Part shown: positions 1 through 8,599 of the stretch, one piece after another
How positions within the stretch are numbered: position 1 is the stretch's first letter
Layout: each line of letters opens with the position of its first letter
NCBI GenBank assembly: GCA_003157485.1
Contig: PMJQ01000194.1
Span: 1 to 34,479 of the forward strand
Direction: 5' to 3'
From: Ignavibacteriota bacterium
GTDB taxonomy: Bacteria > Bacteroidota > Ignavibacteria > UBA10030 > UBA6906
Length of the DNA: 34,479 nt
Notes under the pieces: generated by a model
Told to the model about the DNA's origin: nothing
What the model saw: the letters and a program-made list of their open reading frames with translations, nothing else
Database searches by the model: none
Translations under genes and position numbers: made by a program

Positions 1-1
1 C

Positions 2-22
2 GGAATGGGCGACATGTACTGA
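2..22 (+). CDS. 3' end of a plus-strand gene (partial)
   Basis: Only the last six codons can be seen, reading G-M-G-D-M-Y and then TGA. The other two plus-strand frames have no stop before the hairpin at 51-88. That hairpin carries a T-run on the plus strand, as expected just after a plus-strand gene. The gene would be convergent with the radical SAM gene that ends at 118. No function can be assigned. An alternative is a minus-strand gene starting at the ATG at 46-48 (M-S-A-A-S-S-R-V-D-Q-Y-M-S-P-I-P), which faintly resembles the start of a CBS-domain protein. Confidence 0.35.
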   Translation, partial: GMGDMY

Positions 23-50
23 TCCACCCGGGACGACGCGGCGCTCATGC

Positions 51-88
51 AAACGCCGGCTCCCCCCCCCGGGGGGACCGGCGTTTTT
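51..88. terminator. Bidirectional hairpin between convergent gene ends
   Basis: AAACGCCGG (51-59) pairs with CCGGCGTTT (78-86). A C-run at 62-67 pairs with the G-run at 71-76, giving a very stable stem. On the plus strand it is followed by TTTTT. On the minus strand only TTT follows, so termination should be stronger in the plus direction. It lies between the end of the radical SAM gene and the plus-strand stop at 20-22. Confidence 0.75.
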
Positions 89-117
89 GTTGACGCGATC
101 CGTACGGACCGCACCTC

Positions 118-1599
118 CTAGAGGTACTGCTCGAATACCCGGCGAAAATGGAACCCGTAAATGGCAAACGTGATTGCCGCCGAAAAATGGCGCGGCCGGC
201 GGAACAACGACCAGAAAAAGAGCTTCCAGTAATACACACGTTCTTTTCCGATGACGCCCAGAAGGAGCATCGAGCGTGACAGGGCCTTGAGCTGGGCATA
301 CCTGAGGGGCGACCTGTGCTGGCGCAGCGGCTCATGCGTCCTGAGGAATTCCGTCACGCGCCTGTAGTATTCCTTCGGGGAGTAAATCGTGGCGAGGATC
401 TTCTTGTACCCGTCCCGAAGCGCCGTGTCGTTCATCTTCGGGATGAAGTTCATGGAGAAGTCCGTATTGCTCCCCGAAAACGTCTTCAGAAGCCTCTCCT
501 CCCTGCCGAGGCGGTGATACAGGCGCGTGTTGACCGGGGCGTTCAGGAGTCCCACCATCGCCACGACGATCCCGCTCTCACTGATGAAGCGGATCAACGT
601 GTCAAAAATGGAGAGCGGGTCGTGGTCGAACCCCACAATGAAACCGCCCTGGACCTGAAGCCCGGCCCTCTGAAGCTTCCTGACGCTTGCAATAAGGTCC
701 CGGCCCTTGTTCGGTATCTTCCAGCATTCCTCCAGGCTTTCCTCGTTCGGGCTCTCGATGCCGACGAACACCTCTTCAAATCCTGCCAATGCCATCATAT
801 CCAGCAATACCATGTCGTCGGAGAGGTTGAGAGATGCCTCGGTACCGAGCGTGAACGGGTAGTCCCGCTCCTCCATCCAGCGGATGATCAGGGGGAGGAT
901 TTCTTTCTTCAGTTTAACCCTGTTGCCGATGAAATTGTCATCGACAAAAAATACGTGTCCTCTCCACCCGCTTTCGTAGAGAGCCTCCATCTCCGCTATC
1001 ACCTGAGGGCCGGACTTGCCGCGCGGCGCGCGGCCGTACAGGACCGTGATGTCGCAGAATTCACAGTCGTACGGGCAGCCCCGCGAATACTGGACGTTCA
1101 TTGTGGCATACTGGCGGGCGTCAATCAGGTCCCACAAGGGGAGGGGGGTCAGGGCCAGATCCGCCCACTCGTCTGACGCATACAGCGGTTTCGGCCGCCC
1201 ATGCATCACATCGTCGATAAAGAGGGGAAGCGTGATCTCCGCCTCGTTGAGAACGAAGTGATCAACTCCCGTGAATTCTTCGTGCCGCGCGGTAAACAGC
1301 GGGCCGCCCGCGACGACTTTTGTTCCAGCCTCGTTGCAGCGGCGGATCACCTCCCTGGCGGAATCCGCCTGAATGGACATGCCGCCGAGAAAGACGTAGT
1401 CGGCCCACCCAAGATCCATCGCCGTGAGCTCTGCGAGGTTGAGATCGACGAGCTTCTTCTTCCATCCGGAAGGGAGAAGTGCGGCGACCGTCAGCAAACC
1501 GAGAGGAGGCTGGCCGGCCTTCTTGGAAACAAACCGGAGGGCGTGTTTGAACGACCAGAACGTATCGGGATATTCGGGACAGACGAGGAGGATGTTCAT
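118..1599 (-). CDS. B12-binding-domain radical SAM protein (DUF4070-like C-terminus)
   Basis: This 493-residue protein has the two-part layout of the cobalamin-binding radical SAM family. An N-terminal Rossmann-like segment begins M-N-I-L-L-V-C-P-E-Y-P, and a radical SAM core follows with the 4Fe-4S motif C-P-Y-D-C-E-F-C (Cys175, Cys179, Cys182). The core includes the G-T-E-A-S-L and G-I-E-S-P strand motifs typical of the fold. The Arg/aromatic-rich C-terminal region resembles DUF4070. Members of the family modify lipids, cofactors or natural products, and the substrate cannot be read from the sequence. I chose the ATG at 1597-1599 over one 14 codons upstream because homologs begin with this hydrophobic strand and because the upstream ATG would overlap the predicted -35 region. 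The promoter carries the repeated 25-bp element at 1647-1671. The Shine-Dalgarno sequence is weak. Family confidence is high and function is unknown. Confidence 0.88.
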   Translation of the reverse strand: MNILLVCPEYPDTFWSFKHALRFVSKKAGQPPLGLLTVAALLPSGWKKKLVDLNLAELTAMDLGWADYVFLGGMSIQADSAREVIRRCNEAGTKVVAGGPLFTARHEEFTGVDHFVLNEAEITLPLFIDDVMHGRPKPLYASDEWADLALTPLPLWDLIDARQYATMNVQYSRGCPYDCEFCDITVLYGRAPRGKSGPQVIAEMEALYESGWRGHVFFVDDNFIGNRVKLKKEILPLIIRWMEERDYPFTLGTEASLNLSDDMVLLDMMALAGFEEVFVGIESPNEESLEECWKIPNKGRDLIASVRKLQRAGLQVQGGFIVGFDHDPLSIFDTLIRFISESGIVVAMVGLLNAPVNTRLYHRLGREERLLKTFSGSNTDFSMNFIPKMNDTALRDGYKKILATIYSPKEYYRRVTEFLRTHEPLRQHRSPLRYAQLKALSRSMLLLGVIGKERVYYWKLFFWSLFRRPRHFSAAITFAIYGFHFRRVFEQYL

Positions 1600-1613
1600 A
1601 AGGCACCAGATGC

Positions 1614-1671
1614 AATGTATCCCATGGATAAAAAAACGCAATAGATCAAAAGGATGAAAAAGGATCTAGTC
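1614..1671 (-). promoter_or_regulatory. Promoter with shared 25-bp element (copy D)
   Basis: The minus strand reads TTGCGT, a 16-bp spacer and TACATT, a good -35/-10 pair at 1636-1641 and 1614-1619. The 25-bp element lies at 1647-1671; its plus-strand core is AGGATGAAA followed by GGATCTAGTC. It matches the element upstream of the DUF932 gene at 20 of 25 positions. Element and -10 hexamer are separated by 27 bp, as at two of the other three copies (28 bp at the third). The -10 lies only 14 bp from the start codon, so the leader would be very short. Confidence 0.6.
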
Positions 1672-1985
1672 AGTTTTCTCCCCCTCCTCAGCGCAGGGCG
1701 ATCGTCCACAGGGGGAGACCCACGTCATTAGTCCCCGCTCGTCAACCGTAGGCCCCAATCCGCGTCGCCGGGAATCGGAGGGAGAGTCAGGATGCCGATC
1801 TTGTTCGCCAGGATTACGAATCCCGCTTCCTGGCCTAAGGGCCGCTCCCCGGTCGCAGAAAAGAGCTTTTCGGGTGGATGCGGATCATGACAATGTTGCG
1901 GAGGGGGATTGCTATGCGATGACTGTGAAGGAGCGTCCGGCCGCGTGCGTGTTGCGGAAGAACCCACTGATTTCCCGGCACCGAA
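1672..1985. other. Intergenic stretch with no convincing gene
   Basis: The minus strand has an open frame at 1728-1967 that could encode 79 residues, proline- and serine-rich at first. Its last 30 residues read rather protein-like (L-A-N-K-I-G-I-L-T-L-P-P-I). It has no Shine-Dalgarno sequence and no recognisable family. It may be the decayed 3' end of the caspase-like gene upstream, or simply chance. No RNA gene or repeat is visible. Confidence 0.4.
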
Positions 1986-3140
1986 TCAACGGGTTGATGA
2001 CGTGCTCAGGGAGTCACGGGGGACCTTTTCCCTCCAGCACTCCCATCCCGAATGGACCTGTTTGAGCCTTCCCCGGCCAAAATGTGCGGCCCGGAAAAAC
2101 ACCTCCACCCCCTCATGCATTGACGGCAGGACGTATGAAGGAATTTCCGCGCAGTCGCAGCGTTCCGCCTTTCCCGCAGAGGGATCCCCCTCCACGCTCA
2201 ACGCCGTCAGCGTACTGTCGTACAACGCCTGCACAGAGCGGACATATCCCCGAACGCTGTCCGCATCGTATGCCGCAACGCTCACCGCCGTCTCGACCTC
2301 TCCCGTGAGCCGGTCAAACGAGCGGCGGGCGAATCGCCGCGCAAACGCGGGGACGTCCCCGTCACGAAGGCTGACATCCAGCCGCTCGAGCAGATGCAGG
2401 TCGAAGTATGAGAGGTGGAGATTGTCGGGGGAGGCAACGATGTACCGCGCGGATGCTCCGAGGGCGCCGATCGTGAACGGCGTGCCGCCGTAACATGTGG
2501 AGAGGATGGCAATATCAAATCGTGCCGAATCGCCGGTGAACGATTTCAGCCCCCCTGCCAGCTCATGAACGGTACACGTGCGGCCGGGTTCCGAAGCATT
2601 GTCCGCCCTCCCCCGCGTCTCAGAGATCTCGTGGCCGCAGTAGACGAATACACTCGCTGACGGGTGCCGGTTGTCCGCGCTGAAACGGCGATACAGCTCC
2701 AGTTCAGGACTGAACGGGGGTTGGCTCCGGTCGCGCCTGTATGATTCATTCGCAACAAGCCGCCCTCTCCGGTAACAGAAGAATTCCGCGTCGGGAAGGG
2801 GGAAAAAGAACAGGAAGTGATCCTCCGGCATCTGGTGAAATATGAACACTTCCGCACCGGGGTTCCTCTCTGCAATCCTTTTCGCTCCATCGAGAGCCTT
2901 CTCGTCAGCCTTGTACGCGTTCCCGCTCGTATCATGGTACACGTAGTCGCCGTCCCCGTTGATAACGAACACAATCGAGTACGGCGGAGCGGGAAGCCCT
3001 TCACCTGAGGCCCGCGCATCGCGAAGGGCGGGCGTACCCGCGCCGCACGAAGAGAGCAAGGGGAGGAGAACGATCCCTCCGCCTGCGAGGGTACGGGCGA
3101 GTACCGCGCTCTTGAAGGCGCGGTTACAGAGTTTCCGCAT
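1986..3140 (-). CDS. Caspase-fold (clostripain/C11-like) lipoprotein
   Basis: This is a 384-residue lipoprotein. A basic start and hydrophobic stretch lead to the lipobox L-L-S-S-C-G-A, so it should be anchored to a membrane on the outer side. The body looks like a caspase/clostripain-fold hydrolase: strand S-I-V-F-V-I-N-G-D-G-D, then F-V-Y-C-G-H-E-I with candidate catalytic His170, then I-L-S-T-C-Y-G-G with candidate catalytic Cys216. The His-to-Cys spacing of 46 residues suits the fold. The likely role is a cell-envelope cysteine peptidase, but the substrate is unknown and no self-cleavage site is obvious. It lies 33 bp behind the small tail-anchored protein gene at 3174-3611 and probably shares that gene's promoter. 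The last 20 residues look unlike a normal domain end, so a C-terminal frameshift is possible. Confidence 0.7.
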   Translation of the reverse strand: MRKLCNRAFKSAVLARTLAGGGIVLLPLLSSCGAGTPALRDARASGEGLPAPPYSIVFVINGDGDYVYHDTSGNAYKADEKALDGAKRIAERNPGAEVFIFHQMPEDHFLFFFPLPDAEFFCYRRGRLVANESYRRDRSQPPFSPELELYRRFSADNRHPSASVFVYCGHEISETRGRADNASEPGRTCTVHELAGGLKSFTGDSARFDIAILSTCYGGTPFTIGALGASARYIVASPDNLHLSYFDLHLLERLDVSLRDGDVPAFARRFARRSFDRLTGEVETAVSVAAYDADSVRGYVRSVQALYDSTLTALSVEGDPSAGKAERCDCAEIPSYVLPSMHEGVEVFFRAAHFGRGRLKQVHSGWECWREKVPRDSLSTSSTR

Positions 3141-3173
3141 TTCCCGTGCCGGTATGAGGTGACCGCAACACTG

Positions 3174-3611
3174 TTACTTTACAATGAGCACGATCAGAAT
3201 GATGATCAGGAGCAACGTGACGACACTTATTGTGATCACCTGGTCGGCCTGCTCCATATCCTGGACAACGTAGTCGGAAAAAGCGTTCAGTCTGGCGTCC
3301 GGCACCCGGGCGTATCCGTTCGTTCCCGCAAGCTCGTCCTTCTTTTCGTTGATCGCGGCCCGCGCGTGGTCTATCCCCGCGACATCGTCCTTCGAAACAA
3401 GCGGGAGGCTCCGGACAACGCCCAGGACTGCAGACATCGATTCGAATGAATTATTGAGAATCTGACGTTTTTCGGCCGGGTCGACTGTCGCTTTCACCCT
3501 GTGCGACGCATCGCTGAAGTATCCCTGTAACTGCCCCGTGCCGGCTGCAAACACCGGGAGCACCAGCACGCTTATGAGAACGAGAGATCCAAGAACAGTG
3601 CGAGCTTTCAT
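3174..3611 (-). CDS. Small secreted protein with C-terminal membrane tail (paralog 1)
   Basis: This 145-residue protein has a clear N-terminal signal sequence ending V-F-A-A-G, a roughly 90-residue polar helical body and a C-terminal hydrophobic anchor (T-I-S-V-V-T-L-L-L-I-I-I-L-I-V-L-I). It is a close paralog of the protein at 13037-13471: both share D-E-L-A-G-T-N-G, R-V-P-D, L-N-A-F-S and V-V-Q-D-M-E-Q-A-D-Q and have nearly the same length. I do not recognise a named family. The start is supported by AAGGTGGAAC just before the ATG. The upstream region carries the shared 25-bp promoter element, as does that of the paralog. The gene leads an operon with the caspase-like lipoprotein, so the two may act together at the envelope. 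That link is inferred from position only. Confidence 0.85.
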   Translation of the reverse strand: MKARTVLGSLVLISVLVLPVFAAGTGQLQGYFSDASHRVKATVDPAEKRQILNNSFESMSAVLGVVRSLPLVSKDDVAGIDHARAAINEKKDELAGTNGYARVPDARLNAFSDYVVQDMEQADQVITISVVTLLLIIILIVLIVK

Positions 3612-3674
3612 GTTCCACCTTCGATGATTGAATGATTGTGATGCCGGGCCCTTCGGGGCGGCTGCGACTTCACC

Positions 3675-3732
3675 AATCTAGCGGGGAACGGGGCCAAAGG
3701 AATCGTCCCGAGGGATGATTAAGGAGCTAATC
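3675..3732 (-). promoter_or_regulatory. Promoter with shared 25-bp element (copy A)
   Basis: The element lies at 3708-3732 (plus-strand core AGGGATGATT followed by AGGAGCTAATC). The -10 hexamer TAGATT (minus strand) is at 3675-3680, 27 bp away, in the context CCGCTAGATTGG. Copy C has the very similar CCGCTAGCATGG, and both have TCGCAGCC a little further downstream. There is no good -35 hexamer, which suggests an activator-dependent promoter. Confidence 0.6.
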
Positions 3733-3750
3733 CCCCACCGGTGCGGGGTT

Positions 3751-4545
3751 CTACGATGCAAGGCGGGGATACATCCGGGCGCCGATCGTGACGAGGAGGA
3801 CCGTCGTGAGAAGTATGACAACATAGTCGAACGCGAGCCCGAATGTGCTCGTGCTCCCGGCAAGCATGGACGTGCGCAGGGCGTCCACGACGTATGTCAG
3901 CGGATTGAGGAGAGCAACGGTCCTCAGCCATCCGGGCATGATGGCGGTGGGATAAATGGCGTTGCTTGCAAAGAACAGGGGCATCGTGAGAACCTGGCCG
4001 ACCCCCATAAAGCGTTCGCGCGTTTTCACAATGCACGCGATGACGAGCGAGAACGTCGAGAAGAGGGCTGCCGCAAGCACGACAATACACACGACGTTCA
4101 GGAGTGCGAACGGACTCCAGTCCAGCCGCACGCCGAGAAGAAGCGAGAGACAGTACACGATCGCCGCCTGCGACAGGGTGCGTGCTCCGGCGGAAAAGCC
4201 CTTCCCGAGGACAAGCGCGGAACGGGGAGTCGGGCTGGCAAGAAATTTCTGCACAATCCCGAGATCACGCTCCCAGATAACGTTGATGCCGAAGAAGATC
4301 GCCACGAAGAGGACGCTCTGCGCAAGAATGCCGGGGGCGATGAAGTCCAGATAGGGGATGTTCCCCGTATTCATCGCCCCGTTGTGCGAGAACACCTGCC
4401 CGAACACAAGAAGCCAGAGCGCGGGCTGGAGGGCGCGCGTGACGAGCTCGGTGAAATCGTGGCGGAGCTTCCGCAGCTCGAATTCGGTGATGACGTACGT
4501 CTTCCCGATGAATCCGGTGAAGGGGCGGATGAATGCCGTTGTCAT
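3751..4545 (-). CDS. ABC-2 type exporter permease
   Basis: This 264-residue integral membrane protein is of the ABC-2 (DrrB/YadH/NodJ) type, with about six hydrophobic segments. The first cytoplasmic segment contains R-K-L-R-H-D. The typical loop W-E-R-D-L-G-I-V-Q-K-F-L-A-S-P-T-P-R follows the second membrane helix, and the conserved L-N-P-L-T-Y-V-V-D-A-L-R motif comes before the last helices. It should form the channel for the ATPase encoded 11 bp upstream (4557-5360). Such pairs export drugs, antibiotics or polysaccharide/lipid precursors, and the substrate here is unknown. It is the last gene of the macA-macB-ATPase-permease run. Confidence 0.92.
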   Translation of the reverse strand: MTTAFIRPFTGFIGKTYVITEFELRKLRHDFTELVTRALQPALWLLVFGQVFSHNGAMNTGNIPYLDFIAPGILAQSVLFVAIFFGINVIWERDLGIVQKFLASPTPRSALVLGKGFSAGARTLSQAAIVYCLSLLLGVRLDWSPFALLNVVCIVVLAAALFSTFSLVIACIVKTRERFMGVGQVLTMPLFFASNAIYPTAIMPGWLRTVALLNPLTYVVDALRTSMLAGSTSTFGLAFDYVVILLTTVLLVTIGARMYPRLAS

Positions 4546-4556
4546 AAGGGTCAGAT

Positions 4557-5360
4557 CTATCCGAGCCGCAGGGCCGCGGCCCGTTCGGCGGACACCGCGC
4601 GAAACGTGCCGCCGGAATCCGGGGTGCCGCCGGCGTAGTGCGCAAAAACCTCGTTCAACGTGCTTGTACGGCCGTCAATCGAGGACTCGAGTTCTTTGCA
4701 GGTCCCGAGCGCAGCCACTTTGCCCAGATGCATTATCGCGATTCGATCACAATGCGTCTCCGCCTCCTCCAGGTAGTGCGTCGTGAAGAAAAGGGTCGTT
4801 CCGTAGTTTGAGCGGAGATCGGTAAGGTGCTTCCAGACAGCGTCGCGAGCGATCGGGTCCAGACCGACGGTAGGCTCATCGAGGAAGAGGACCCTGGGGC
4901 GGTGGAGCGTGGACTGCGCGATTTCAAGCCGGCGGACCATGCCTCCTGAATATTCACCGACGAGCCGGCCTCCGTCGGCAGTCAGCCCCATGAATTCCAA
5001 TGCCTCGTTGACGCGCGCCTTCCTCTCCGGGCGGGGCAGGTCATAGAGTTTCGCGAACAAGAGGAGGTTCTCGTAACCGGTAAGGGAGCCGTCCACGGAA
5101 ACCGCCTGCGGAACATACCCTATGACGCGCCGGACCCTGACTGCCTGGGTCGTTATCGAGAACCCGGCAACGCGCGCCTCGCCTGACGACGGGCGCAGGA
5201 GCGTTGTGAGCATCTTGATCGTCGTCGTCTTGCCGGCCCCGTTGGATCCGAGAAGGCCGAAGACCTCGCCGCCGTTCACCGCAAGTGTGAGCGCATCGAC
5301 CGCCGTGAACGTGCCGAAGCGGCGCGTAAGCACACTGATGTCAAGGACGATATCACTCAT
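4557..5360 (-). CDS. ABC-2 exporter ATP-binding protein (DrrA-like)
   Basis: This 267-residue ABC ATPase has all the usual motifs in order: Walker A G-S-N-G-A-G-K-T, Q-loop Y-V-P-Q, signature Y-S-G-G-M, Walker B R-V-L-F-L-D-E-P and the H-loop T-T-H-Y. The C-terminal extension is typical of drug- and daunorubicin-type exporters. It powers the permease encoded 11 bp downstream. An ATG at 5400-5402 lies 14 codons upstream and has a better Shine-Dalgarno sequence (AGGGG). I kept the internal ATG because family members begin close to the first beta strand, but the longer form is possible. Confidence 0.92.
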   Translation of the reverse strand: MSDIVLDISVLTRRFGTFTAVDALTLAVNGGEVFGLLGSNGAGKTTTIKMLTTLLRPSSGEARVAGFSITTQAVRVRRVIGYVPQAVSVDGSLTGYENLLLFAKLYDLPRPERKARVNEALEFMGLTADGGRLVGEYSGGMVRRLEIAQSTLHRPRVLFLDEPTVGLDPIARDAVWKHLTDLRSNYGTTLFFTTHYLEEAETHCDRIAIMHLGKVAALGTCKELESSIDGRTSTLNEVFAHYAGGTPDSGGTFRAVSAERAAALRLG

Positions 5361-5420
5361 GAGAACCCGCAGATCCGTGTGTTTTCGACGGCCCTGCACC
5401 ATCGTCGTAACCCCTGCGTC

Positions 5421-7358
5421 TCAATCACGGGCCAGGGCCTCAATCGGGTTGAGCTGTGAGGCTTTCCTTGCCGGGAGATACCCGAAGACAATCCCCGTGA
5501 GGAATGCGCATGCGAAGGCTATGGCAACAGGCGCAGCGGTGAAAATCACGCGCCAGCCCGCAATCGCCGATGTCGCCAGTCCTCCGCCGAAGCCGGCAAC
5601 GACACCCGCTATTCCGCCGATGAAGCAGACAACGACGGCTTCGGTGAGAAACTGAAAAAGCACGTCGAAGCCGCGCGCTCCGATCGCCATGCGGATGCCG
5701 ATTTCGCGGGTCCGCTCGGTGACAGAGACGAGCATGATGTTCATCACCCCGATCCCGCCGACAACGAGGGAGATTACGGCGATCGCCGCCAGAAGATACG
5801 TAAGCGTGTTTTGCGTTTCATCAGCCTGAGCGATCGTGTCCGCCTGATTCCGGATGTTAAAATCTTCCTTCCCGTGGCGCTTCATCATCAGCGCATGGAG
5901 CCCGGCCTGCACCGCGGTCATGTCCGCGTCCGTCTTCACCCTCACAACGATATCATTAAAGAACCGCTGGCCGAAAATGCGGGCCCCTGCCGTCGTGTAA
6001 GGGAGCCAGACGGAATTGTCCATGTCGTCGCCCCGCGGGGTCAGGCCTTTGCTGCTGAGGACGCCGATGACGAGGAACGGTGCGCTCCCGATAAGCACAT
6101 ACTGACCAAGCGGATTTGTTTCCGGAGGGAACAGGTTTTTGACGACGGTCTGCCCGAGAGCGACGACCTGGGCATAACCTTTGACGTGCTCCGCGGAGAA
6201 GAAGACGCCGGCCTGGGGCGGCCAGTCATGCACCTCCGGAAACTTGTCGCCCGTGCCTACCGCGGTCACTGTGAGGTCCTGGTTGCCGAAACGAAGAAGG
6301 GAGGAGAGATTCGTTTCCGGAACCGCCATGGAGACCCCCGGGACGCCTGCGATGAACGGCAGATCTTCAGGGAGGAATGTTGTGACAATCTCCGCCGAGG
6401 CACGGACGGCGGGCGGACCGCGCATGATTGTCAGGAGGTCGGTTCCCATGGCCTGGATCCGTTCGACGACGTCCTGTTTCGCGCCGTTGCCTATCGCCAT
6501 AAGCGCGACAACCGAAGCGACGCCGATGATGATTCCCAGCATCGTCAGAACGGTTCGCATGCGATTATGGAGCAGCGAGCGCATTGCCATCTTCAGGGAT
6601 TCGCCCAGAACCGCCGCGCCGGGCCCCGCGGCCTTCTCCGGTTCGCCGGCCTGCAGCAAGGTCCCGGTCTCCCCCTTTTGCATCTCGTCGGAAGTAATCC
6701 GCCCGTCGACAATGCGGACCAGCCGATGCGCGTAGGCGGCAATGTCCGTATCGTGCGTGACAACGATGATCGTGTGGCCGAGGCCGTGCAGATTCTCCAG
6801 GATGGCCATGACCTCCTTCCCCCCCGTGCTGTCGAGCGCGCCCGTCGGTTCGTCGGCGAGTATGACCGGTCCGCCGTTCATGAGCGCACGGGCAATGCTG
6901 ACGCGCTGCTGCTGACCCCCCGAAAGCTGGCCGGGATTGTGGTTGAGACGGTCGCCGAGCCCGAGATCCACCAGCAGCTGTCCGGCATGAGCCTTTCGTT
7001 CCGCCTTCCCGACGCCGCGATACACCGCCGGCACTTCCGCATTTTCGATGGCGCTCAGGTCCGACATCAGATTGTAGCGCTGGAATATGAAGCCGAATGT
7101 ATCGCGCCGGAGCGCTGCCAGCGCGTCGCCGTTGAGGCCGGCCACGTCGATGCCGCGGATGGAATACGTCCCTGCCGACGGGCTGTCGAGGCAGCCGATG
7201 ATGTTCATGAGCGTAGATTTCCCCGAGCCGGATGCACCCATAATGGCGACGAATTCCCCGCTCCGGATCTCCAGCGTCACATCCTTGAGGACCGTCAGCG
7301 GCTCGCCGTCCGTATACGTGCGGCAAACAGCCTTGAGTTCGAGCAGAGCCGGCGGCAT
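5421..7358 (-). CDS. macB: MacB-type ABC exporter (ATPase fused to FtsX/MacB permease)
   Basis: The protein is 645 residues, the usual MacB length. The N-terminal ATPase has Walker A G-A-S-G-S-G-K-S-T, signature L-S-G-G-Q-Q-Q-R and Walker B V-I-L-A-D-E-P. A membrane helix follows (L-T-M-L-G-I-I-I-G-V-A-S-V), then a large periplasmic MacB_PCD domain and three C-terminal helices with E-R-T-R-E-I-G-I-R-M-A-I-G-A. MacB works with a periplasmic adaptor and an outer-membrane TolC channel to extrude substrates from the periplasm. The start ATG overlaps the stop of macA (ATGA), so the two are translationally coupled. A GTG one codon upstream is the alternative start. No TolC homolog is present in the window. 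Confidence 0.93.
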   Translation of the reverse strand: MPPALLELKAVCRTYTDGEPLTVLKDVTLEIRSGEFVAIMGASGSGKSTLMNIIGCLDSPSAGTYSIRGIDVAGLNGDALAALRRDTFGFIFQRYNLMSDLSAIENAEVPAVYRGVGKAERKAHAGQLLVDLGLGDRLNHNPGQLSGGQQQRVSIARALMNGGPVILADEPTGALDSTGGKEVMAILENLHGLGHTIIVVTHDTDIAAYAHRLVRIVDGRITSDEMQKGETGTLLQAGEPEKAAGPGAAVLGESLKMAMRSLLHNRMRTVLTMLGIIIGVASVVALMAIGNGAKQDVVERIQAMGTDLLTIMRGPPAVRASAEIVTTFLPEDLPFIAGVPGVSMAVPETNLSSLLRFGNQDLTVTAVGTGDKFPEVHDWPPQAGVFFSAEHVKGYAQVVALGQTVVKNLFPPETNPLGQYVLIGSAPFLVIGVLSSKGLTPRGDDMDNSVWLPYTTAGARIFGQRFFNDIVVRVKTDADMTAVQAGLHALMMKRHGKEDFNIRNQADTIAQADETQNTLTYLLAAIAVISLVVGGIGVMNIMLVSVTERTREIGIRMAIGARGFDVLFQFLTEAVVVCFIGGIAGVVAGFGGGLATSAIAGWRVIFTAAPVAIAFACAFLTGIVFGYLPARKASQLNPIEALARD

Positions 7359-8599
7359 CACGGACCCTTCCGGGTGCTCAGCGCGCTTGACGTCGCCCCC
7401 CCCTGTGCCGCAATCTCCCCGATGACGACCCTCTCCTTTTCATTGAGGCCCGTTCTGACCTCCGCCGAGATTTCGCTCCTGATCCCTATCGTTATGGCAC
7501 GCTTCTCGACGCTGCCATCGTCTTTCAGCACCCTGACCGTGGTCTCCGCGCCCTCGCCGGCATTGCCGACCGCGGCGGCAGGAATGAGCAGAACACCCGT
7601 TGCACGCGCCAGCACGATGAATACCTGGGCGGTCATCTGGATTTTCAGTTCGCGCTCGAGGTTCGGTATATCGAACAGAACGTCGTAGAACACCACGTTG
7701 TTTATGAGTTCCGGCGTCGGAAGAATCTGCCGTACCGTGCCGTCCCAGCGCAGGGAGTCGCCGAGAATTGTAAAGTAGACTTCCTGACCGGGCTTGACCC
7801 GGACGATGTCCGCTTCGGAGACCTGCGCCCAGACAGTCACCGTATCGATGTCACCGATCCGCAGGATATTGGGCGCCTGCTGATTGGCGTTCAGTGTCTG
7901 CCCTTCGAGAAGACTGACTGAGACGACTTCGCCGGCCATCGGCGCCGTTATCGTCGTATACCCGAGATTGGCCCTGCCGGTCTTTACCGCGGCCGCAGCT
8001 TCCCTCATCTGCGCAGAGAGCGAGGCGGCATCAGCGAGCGCGACGTCGTATGCGGCCCGCGTGATATCGCGGTCGTTGGCGGAGATCAACTGATGCGCAT
8101 ACATCGTGTCGTTGCGTACCCGTTGCAAACCCGCGAGGACAAGCTGCGCCTGTTTAATCGAACGCTGTGACGTCACGTTCTCCAGTGCCGCGCTGGCGGA
8201 TGTGAGCGCCGTCGCTGCCAGCACCGGGTCGATTTCCGCCAGCACCTGGTTCTTTGTCACCTCATCACCGCGCTTGACCTTGAGCAGCTTCAGCTTCCCG
8301 GAAGTCTGTGCGCCGACGTCGACATAGTTGATGGGCTGCACCACGCCCGCCGCCACGACCGTGGTCTCCACGTCGCCCCGCTCGACCGACGCGGTGGCAT
8401 ACCGGACGGGTGTTTTGACGAACAGGAGGCGGTATCCGAACACGCATGCGCACGCCACCAGGCACGAGGCTATCAGCCAGAGGCTGAGCCTCTTCAGGCG
8501 GGAACGGGATTGTACAGGGTGATTCCCCGGGGGAGGTGCAGCCGGGCCCCCGGCGGGAACAACGGGAGCCGCTGCCGGAGCAACGCTTGACGGTTCCAT
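7358..8599 (-). CDS. macA: MacA-type periplasmic adaptor (HlyD/RND-MFP family)
   Basis: This 413-residue protein has a Pro/Ala-rich cytoplasmic start and one membrane anchor (L-W-L-I-A-S-C-L-V-A-C-A-C-V-F-G-Y). Its lipoyl/barrel-sandwich halves carry G-V-V-Q-P-I-N-Y-V-D-V-G-A-Q-T-S-G and A-P-M-A-G-E-V-V-S-V, flanking an alpha-helical hairpin, and beta-barrel domains follow. It bridges MacB to an outer-membrane channel. The ATG at 8597-8599 follows AGGAAATCAATAGA and begins just before the membrane anchor region; an in-frame start 19 codons upstream looks spurious. The gene is overlapped by macB. Confidence 0.92.
   Translation of the reverse strand: MEPSSVAPAAAPVVPAGGPAAPPPGNHPVQSRSRLKRLSLWLIASCLVACACVFGYRLLFVKTPVRYATASVERGDVETTVVAAGVVQPINYVDVGAQTSGKLKLLKVKRGDEVTKNQVLAEIDPVLAATALTSASAALENVTSQRSIKQAQLVLAGLQRVRNDTMYAHQLISANDRDITRAAYDVALADAASLSAQMREAAAAVKTGRANLGYTTITAPMAGEVVSVSLLEGQTLNANQQAPNILRIGDIDTVTVWAQVSEADIVRVKPGQEVYFTILGDSLRWDGTVRQILPTPELINNVVFYDVLFDIPNLERELKIQMTAQVFIVLARATGVLLIPAAAVGNAGEGAETTVRVLKDDGSVEKRAITIGIRSEISAEVRTGLNEKERVVIGEIAAQGGATSSALSTRKGP

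Noticed and set aside
316-1176. Long plus-strand open frame opposite the radical SAM gene
   Set aside because: It is the antisense shadow of a gene with clear cysteine motifs, has no family pattern and has an Arg/His-rich composition. The same applies to the other long plus-strand frames, such as 5811-7688, 16633-18537 and 19228-21003.
1728-1967. Possible 79-residue gene after the caspase-like gene
   Set aside because: There is no ribosome site, the first half is of low complexity, and no family is recognisable. It is mentioned only as intergenic content.
3660-3732. Sigma-54 (-24/-12) promoter in front of the paralog genes
   Set aside because: Copy C fits GG-N10-GC, but copy A has N11 and copy B lacks the GC, so an activator-dependent promoter with TANNNT boxes explains all copies better.
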